The notes beneath the pieces were generated by a model, which was not told the origin of the DNA, searched no databases, and saw only the letters and a list, made by a program, of their open reading frames with translations. DNA of 64,000 nucleotides from positions 50,716,001 to 50,780,000 of the forward strand of contig CM114271.1 in the NCBI GenBank assembly GCA_050084515.1. The letters are read 5' to 3'. Positions 59,047-64,000 of this stretch are shown here, one piece after another. The stretch's first letter is position 1; each line of letters starts with the position of its first letter. Source of the DNA: Blasia pusilla. Lineage: Eukaryota > Marchantiophyta > Marchantiopsida > Blasiales. A program made the position numbers and the translations under genes.

Positions 59047-61836
59047 TTCAACAGCTCGGTACTAGGTATTCTATTGGAAGTGGCAGCAACGGAGTTTTTT
59101 CACTACGGTGAAACTGAGATCAACCAGTTAGCAGTTTGTCTTTCAGCCAGTTAGCAGTTCACAAGGCTTTCTCTGACGACTTTATCCTACTTTTGTGGGT
59201 AATAGCAGATGGCCGGTCATCAGGTTCTGCAAGCGAGCAATTGCTCATTGTACAGACTCCATGGAAAGTATACTAGAGGAGTTTTTGCTACAGATAGGTG
59301 GACTCAAGATTAGTTTGATTCTGAAATTCAGAAACTAAGCTTCCTTTTTTGAAATTTTCAATGAAATCGCGAGATGGTTCTTTTCATTATCTTCATTTGC
59401 TTACCCAAGTCAACATCATTGAGGATAGAGTTCCGCTCTTGGTCAAAGTAACCTTAAGAGTACTAATGAAGGAGACTGCTATAGTGAGGATGATTTATTT
59501 TGGTCAGTGCACTTGTCTTATTGGTCAGTTCCCCCTTTTGACGGTCAGCAGCATCAATAATCTAATTTGCTTTGGGGCTGCACCATATATGGCATCCTCA
59601 TGTTGCAAGTGAAGTAGGCCACAGTTTTTATCTAGCTGCCTAATTAGTGGGAAATCCATTGGCCTTGTGGTTGTCACGTTCCCTATTAGTGCACACCTGT
59701 GGAGGAAAGTGGGAGAGGGTGGATAGGAACAACATGAAAGTTAGGAGCTCATGAGCATGGTCCGATGATAGAGGAATGAAGAGTTCCCACTTTGTGATTT
59801 TCCAAAAAGCACGAGGAAAGTGATGACGTGAGTCCCCTGGTGCAGTGTCCGGGGAGAACTGGGGTCTTTACGGTTTGATGAAGCCAAACCTTAACCCAAA
59901 GTAAATTTACCGATTCGAATTCCTAATCACTGGCCAGAAGCTGACGGTATATGGAAGTACTTTGTATTTGTATTGAAAGAGTTGGCCAGACGCAGGACAA
60001 TTATATGATTTATTGCTCTCTTTTTTTTAGTTCGGAAATGTATCGGTTCTCATGAAAAAACTGATGGGATCCTGCCCCGTGGTTATTGATTAACTCACCT
60101 TCTTCCACCTTTCATTAAATTTGTCCATGATCTCATCACTCGTCGAAATTACAAATTAATCTTTTTTTAATCCTGTTTGTTGAAAATTAGAGTCTTGGCT
60201 CTTGCCTTCGCCCATTGAAAAGTCAACCTCATTTCTCCATTAGAATTCAATGGTGCACTATTATCCCATTTTTCCTAATCAAAGAAAATCACTCTTTTGG
60301 ATCAAACACTAAATTTTTGTAGTAGATTTATCATAATCAAACTTGGAAATTTAAGAACTAAAAGCATTTTATTTTTTGAAGAATACTAAAACTTCCTCGC
60401 GTTCATTATTTTTTTTCATTTTCTCCAAAAATAAAAATTCAGTTTCCATTCCAAAATAAACTTGAAATAAAATAATTATTTATTTCTTTCCAATCAGTGA
60501 AAAAACTTGAATTAAATTTTAAAGTTGAAATTTAAATTTAATAGGAAGGAGACTTATAATATCTTAAACTAAAAATTTAACATAACCACTAAATTATCTT
60601 ATTCTAGAAGGATTCGCCACAGTACACCTTGACACGAATGTGTTAAAGATTGTTGTAGAAAAACCCTAAAAGATCGAATCGGTGCAAATGCTTTTGAATA
60701 AAATTGTTTACATATAAAAAGAAGAAAGAAAACTAGTTTGTGGAACTTTGTGCCCGCGCTCAGGTGTTTAAAGATTTCAATTCGCAGAGAAAGAGGGCAC
60801 GTGTCACTTGACTAATATCAAAGAACGGATGTCATTTGGAGGATGACATCCGTAATAAGAGTATAAATAATAATAATCATAATAATAGTATAAATAAATT
60901 TAGGTAGATTTTAATCATTTCCCTTTCATCTACAAATGAACTTCACTAGTAAAGAAAACCGGAAAACCATATGGAGCAATTTCAAGACACTAGTAAGGAA
61001 AACCATGTGGAAGCCGGACGAGTGGACGGAACCGGACCAACGCACTATCTGCCGAAAAGCATGAAAGCGGAGTGATGTGTACTCCGCGAGCGTGAACTGA
61101 ACGATACGATTGACTGGAAGAACGAAATTGCGGCATGGATCAGGTCAGACACAGTGAAGAGCGTGTGTGGGGGTTTCTGTGTTCTCCACTGTTCGCGAGA
61201 AAGTTGGGATCTAATTCCGTTTTTGCGGATGACGAGCAACTGAATCGGAGGTCCACGCGAGGTACTGCCTGAATGCGTTGCGCCAAGCCTGGGTCCCATC
61301 AACCGCAGAAGACACAGGTGAAGGTGAGGACGAGAAGCGTGCACTTCAAGTCCGGAAGGCTCACATGAAGAAGCCGAAGACGTTCTCTCAGATGGGCCCC
61401 GATATTCAAAACACGCTTCAAAAGCTTAATCATGAGACAGGCGTATATGGTAGACACAAGACGGCAACGACAGACCGTGGACCGATTCGATGTGCAAAGG
61501 AGGAGATGCAGATGATGAACCTGGAGAAACGTGAGAATGACGTCTGCTTTGAGTTGTTATTTGGATTACCAGTTTGACCCGGTGCTCCATGACGGTCTAC
61601 TAAGGGAAGACTAAAGATAAAGACTTCACAAGTTCATGCAGATGTGTATTGTGATGATGTCCCTGGAGAATCGTCATGCTGATTGGCAATCGAAGATAGG
61701 CTACAAATGCGCAATCTTATTCGAAGCAGGGGATGGAGTTAGTGTGCAGGTGGAAGCATAATGTCCTTCTACCGGAAAATCTGAACTCTTAAAGCATTGC
61801 CATGAAGATCGGAAAGAAAGGGTTCGCTAGGGAAAC
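59047..61836. other. Intergenic: 3' flank of HGH1 and AT-rich spacer
   Basis: The first several hundred bases should include the HGH1 3' UTR. From 60.1 to 60.95 kb the sequence is very AT-rich. A 99-codon plus frame at 61278-61577 (KKPKTFSQMGPDIQNTLQKL) has plausible composition but no family I recognise and no splice support. Confidence 0.4.
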
Positions 61837-62361
61837 TCAAATCTGTGCAATTATATTCCTCGAAAGTCGGCGTGCACTGGTCCATGAGCAAGCCAACGCA
61901 ATTGTGGGAAGGATGAGACTCAGTCCATCCGAAAGCGTCGAGCTCATCAATTTGGGAACGCGTGATTGCGGCGTGTTCAAAGGCGTTGACAGTCCTCGGT
62001 ACCTGTCTAAAATTGTGATGCTGCTCTTGCTGTAGGATGTAGAGCTGGTGTCCCCTTGCGTTCCGAATCCCATGGTTTCAGAGCCCTTGCCGTCGGCGTT
62101 CTTGCCTTTCCTCCGCTCGTTCTTGCAGCGATCACTGCACGTTTGCACTTCATCCCAGCATCTTTCCCACTTCTTGCGCCAAGTGAACGGTCGATTGCAA
62201 ACTGCACAAATCTTTGAAGGTAAATTCTCCTTCTTCACGCCCCGTGGCATCCTCCTCGCTGAAGGGTTCCCCTGAAAATTCCAGCTTCTTAAACCCCAGC
62301 ACCTTTTCAGAACCGCCGAGATTTCCAAAGCGATACACTGAAGAATCGAAGAAGCACGCAT
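61837..62361 (-). CDS. DUF2256 zinc-ribbon protein
   Basis: The core at about residues 38-84 reads MPRGVKKENLPSKICAVC, then NRPFTWRKKWERCWDEV and TCSDRC, then a basic ERRKGK tail. This is the DUF2256 family (Pfam PF10013), with two Cys pairs (CAVC and CSDRC) that probably bind one zinc ion. Its biochemical role is unknown. The family is mostly bacterial, notably cyanobacterial, and present in plants. An upstream in-frame ATG at 62361 adds 37 residues rich in Arg, Ser and Leu that could target an organelle; the alternative start at 62250 gives the bare family form. After about residue 100 the translation loses family character, and a GT at CAG/GTACCG (62003/62002) may be a splice donor, so the true C-terminus may lie in another exon. 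Confidence 0.8.
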   Translation of the reverse strand: MRASSILQCIALEISAVLKRCWGLRSWNFQGNPSARRMPRGVKKENLPSKICAVCNRPFTWRKKWERCWDEVQTCSDRCKNERRKGKNADGKGSETMGFGTQGDTSSTSYSKSSITILDRYRGLSTPLNTPQSRVPKLMSSTLSDGLSLILPTIALACSWTSARRLSRNIIAQI

Positions 62362-62376
62362 CCACCAAAAACCCTA
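62362..62376 (-). promoter_or_regulatory. Telo-box just upstream of the DUF2256 start
   Basis: On the minus strand CTAGGGTTTTTGGTGG directly precedes the ATG at 62361. A TAGGGTTT motif in the leader is common in plant nuclear genes and favours transcription through this ATG. Confidence 0.5.
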
Positions 62377-62379
62377 GCT

Positions 62380-63270
62380 CAGTATGCTATTGAGCTAAGT
62401 AAGGCAGCTCCACTGACATTCCGAGCACTGCACCGGATCTGCAACAATACAAAACGGCTCAAATGTGCACATTTCGGAAGAACGAATTCTTCTTGCAGAC
62501 ACCGACGACAGTTTCCAATTCGCAAGTGAAGACTACAAGAGTCATACAGCAAACTGAAAGACTAGCTTAAGACGCTATTAAGCAAAATTCAATCATGTAT
62601 GTCCACTCAGATATTTTGGCGCTGTCCAGTGATTCACTACAACAGGAAAAATGTGGAAGTTCTCTTCTTGATCCACCGACAGACGTACGATATCACCGTT
62701 CCATCCTCGAGAAGCTCGCACGTAAGCAGGTTTTGCAGAGAAAATGGAGAGAAGTGTTTCCCATGAGCCACATTTTTGTGAGACGCAGAATACGCCACGA
62801 TGTAGCTTCACCGCACGTCCAATAGAGTGAGAAACTTTTTTACACGTTGATCGAAGATCACAAATTGTCTGCAGGTCTTGGTCCGCGGATAAATGAATAT
62901 TCGACGCCGTTTGGGAGCAGCTAACTAACCACTCCAACATTTACGCTTCACCGGAGAGAAGATGCGTGTCTCAGTACGCAGATCCATGTCACTTCTTCTC
63001 AGGTCTTGCTCTTGAAAGCTTCACATTTCGTCTGTTTACAGCCTGGTGGGCCGAACTGGAAACGTGCTCGCACTAACTTTCTCCCCGCTTGCTGCAACAT
63101 CACTGTCACTGAGCCGTCAGTTTTGGGATCCTGTTCACCGATCCCTTTCCGTCCCGCAAGCGCTGCAAATCTAATTTCTAAGCTTTGGTTTTCGACAACG
63201 TAATGTCCGTAGGTATCAGCCTAGGCGCTGATTCAAATCAGCAGGGTTCTGAGACTTAGAACTCGCCTGA
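62380..63270. other. Balanced-GC stretch, no gene recognised
   Basis: A minus frame of 115 codons (62593-62940; RLSVDQEENFHIFPVVV) and short plus frames are open, but none matches a known family. It could hold the promoter and leader of the DUF2256 gene. Confidence 0.35.
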
Positions 63271-63276
63271 ATTCTG

Positions 63277-63965
63277 GTCACAACTTAAAAAGTTGAAATG
63301 AAATAAATCCGTCTGTAAACTTGCTACCCGTTCAATCACAATAAGATTGTAGTTCTGTAGTACTTCTTGCGAACCTTCGCTCAACATCCGCATCTCGTAC
63401 CAGCTGTGATCATGAATCCATAATCACACGAATGTAAGTCGCATCGGTACCGGTCCCGATCACAACTTTCAAAGTTCACATGAATCTGTCCGTAAACTTG
63501 GCAACCGTTCACATCTGTATCGTTACATCATAATTCCTACGAGATTTCGCTTACCATCGGCATCTCGTACAAGTTGTGATCATGAATGCAGGATCATATA
63601 AATCTACTTCTCCTCGAAACCAGTGCTGATATTCATTAGTTCCAAAGTTGACATCAATCTGTCTGTAACTTTTTGTTCACTGACAAAACCTATCTTGTTA
63701 TATCGTAGTTCTTGCGAGGCTTCGCGTACGATCGGCATCTCGTACCAGTTGTGATCAGGAATCCATAGTCATTTGAATCTAGTTCTCCGTAGTACCGATC
63801 CTGATCAGCAACAGATGCAAATTTCATATGAATCTGTCTGTAGGCACGTCACTAGTCATATTACAACAGCCGTGTCGTTACAACCTAATTCTTGCGGGGA
63901 TTCTCTTGCAGTTGTGATCATGAATCTGTAATCGTGTGACTCCGAGCTTTCCGTCACTGAACTGA
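63277..63965 (+). repeat. Tandem repeat, about 175-bp unit, running to the right edge
   Basis: A CTCGTACMAGYTGTGATCA core recurs at about 63392, 63565 and 63740, with a related CAGTTGTGATCATGAATC at about 63905 (spacings 173, 175 and 165 bp). Between cores, TTCTTGCGARRCTTCGC and ATGAATCTGTCYGTAA blocks recur. About four diverged units are visible and the array may continue past the window. Confidence 0.75.
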
Positions 63966-64000
63966 CGGTATCAGCTTTCGATCGCTTGCTCGCTCTCTTC

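Noticed and set aside
63277-63965. CRISPR array
   Set aside because: Units are long, diverged and without short identical repeats and unique spacers; the context is eukaryotic.

Overview
The window is nuclear DNA of a land plant. Three genes are recognisable, all in typical plant form: GT-AG introns, telo-box motifs (AAACCCTA) near two start sites, and long AT-rich spacers filled with decayed transposons. The reverse-transcriptase remnants and the style of the genes remind me of seed-free plants (moss or lycophyte), but I cannot fix the taxon from sequence alone.

Layout. 1-4.7 kb is a GC-rich, microsatellite-rich non-coding block with a strand-composition switch, perhaps a promoter or leader region of a gene beyond the left edge. 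4.7-22.9 kb is AT-rich and gene-poor; it holds an inverted repeat pair (9.6/13.6 kb), a degenerate satellite (14.4-15.8 kb) and an unidentified decayed coding remnant (18.9-20.4 kb). 23.3-29.5 kb is a graveyard of coding relics: two pieces of a LINE-type reverse transcriptase in opposite orientation and a dead protein kinase containing a perfect 28-bp inverted repeat. 32.4-34.1 kb has Helitron-type elements, one 842 bp long with GC-richer, organelle-like cargo.

36.99-44.64 kb (minus) is a 13-exon gene for gamma-tubulin complex component 6, reconstructed exon by exon; it has one unresolved frame break at the exon 9/10 boundary and an unsettled 5' end. 46.1-48.3 kb is a dead hAT-type transposase, followed by a palindrome and two tRNA-like (SINE-like) repeats. 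50.2-50.9 kb is a head-to-tail run of small Helitron-like elements with directly abutting ends; two further complete mini-Helitrons lie at 51.4 and 55.1 kb.

55.53-59.05 kb (plus) is a complete 9-exon gene for the HGH1/FAM203 armadillo-repeat protein (eEF2 folding), with one GC-AG intron. 61.84-62.36 kb (minus) encodes a small DUF2256 zinc-ribbon protein. 63.28 kb to the right edge is a tandem repeat of about 175-bp units. The three genes share no pathway and are separately promoted. I found no tRNA, rRNA, CRISPR array or operon-like system, and no convincing novel functional system. The most unusual structures are the Helitron array and the Helitron with foreign cargo.
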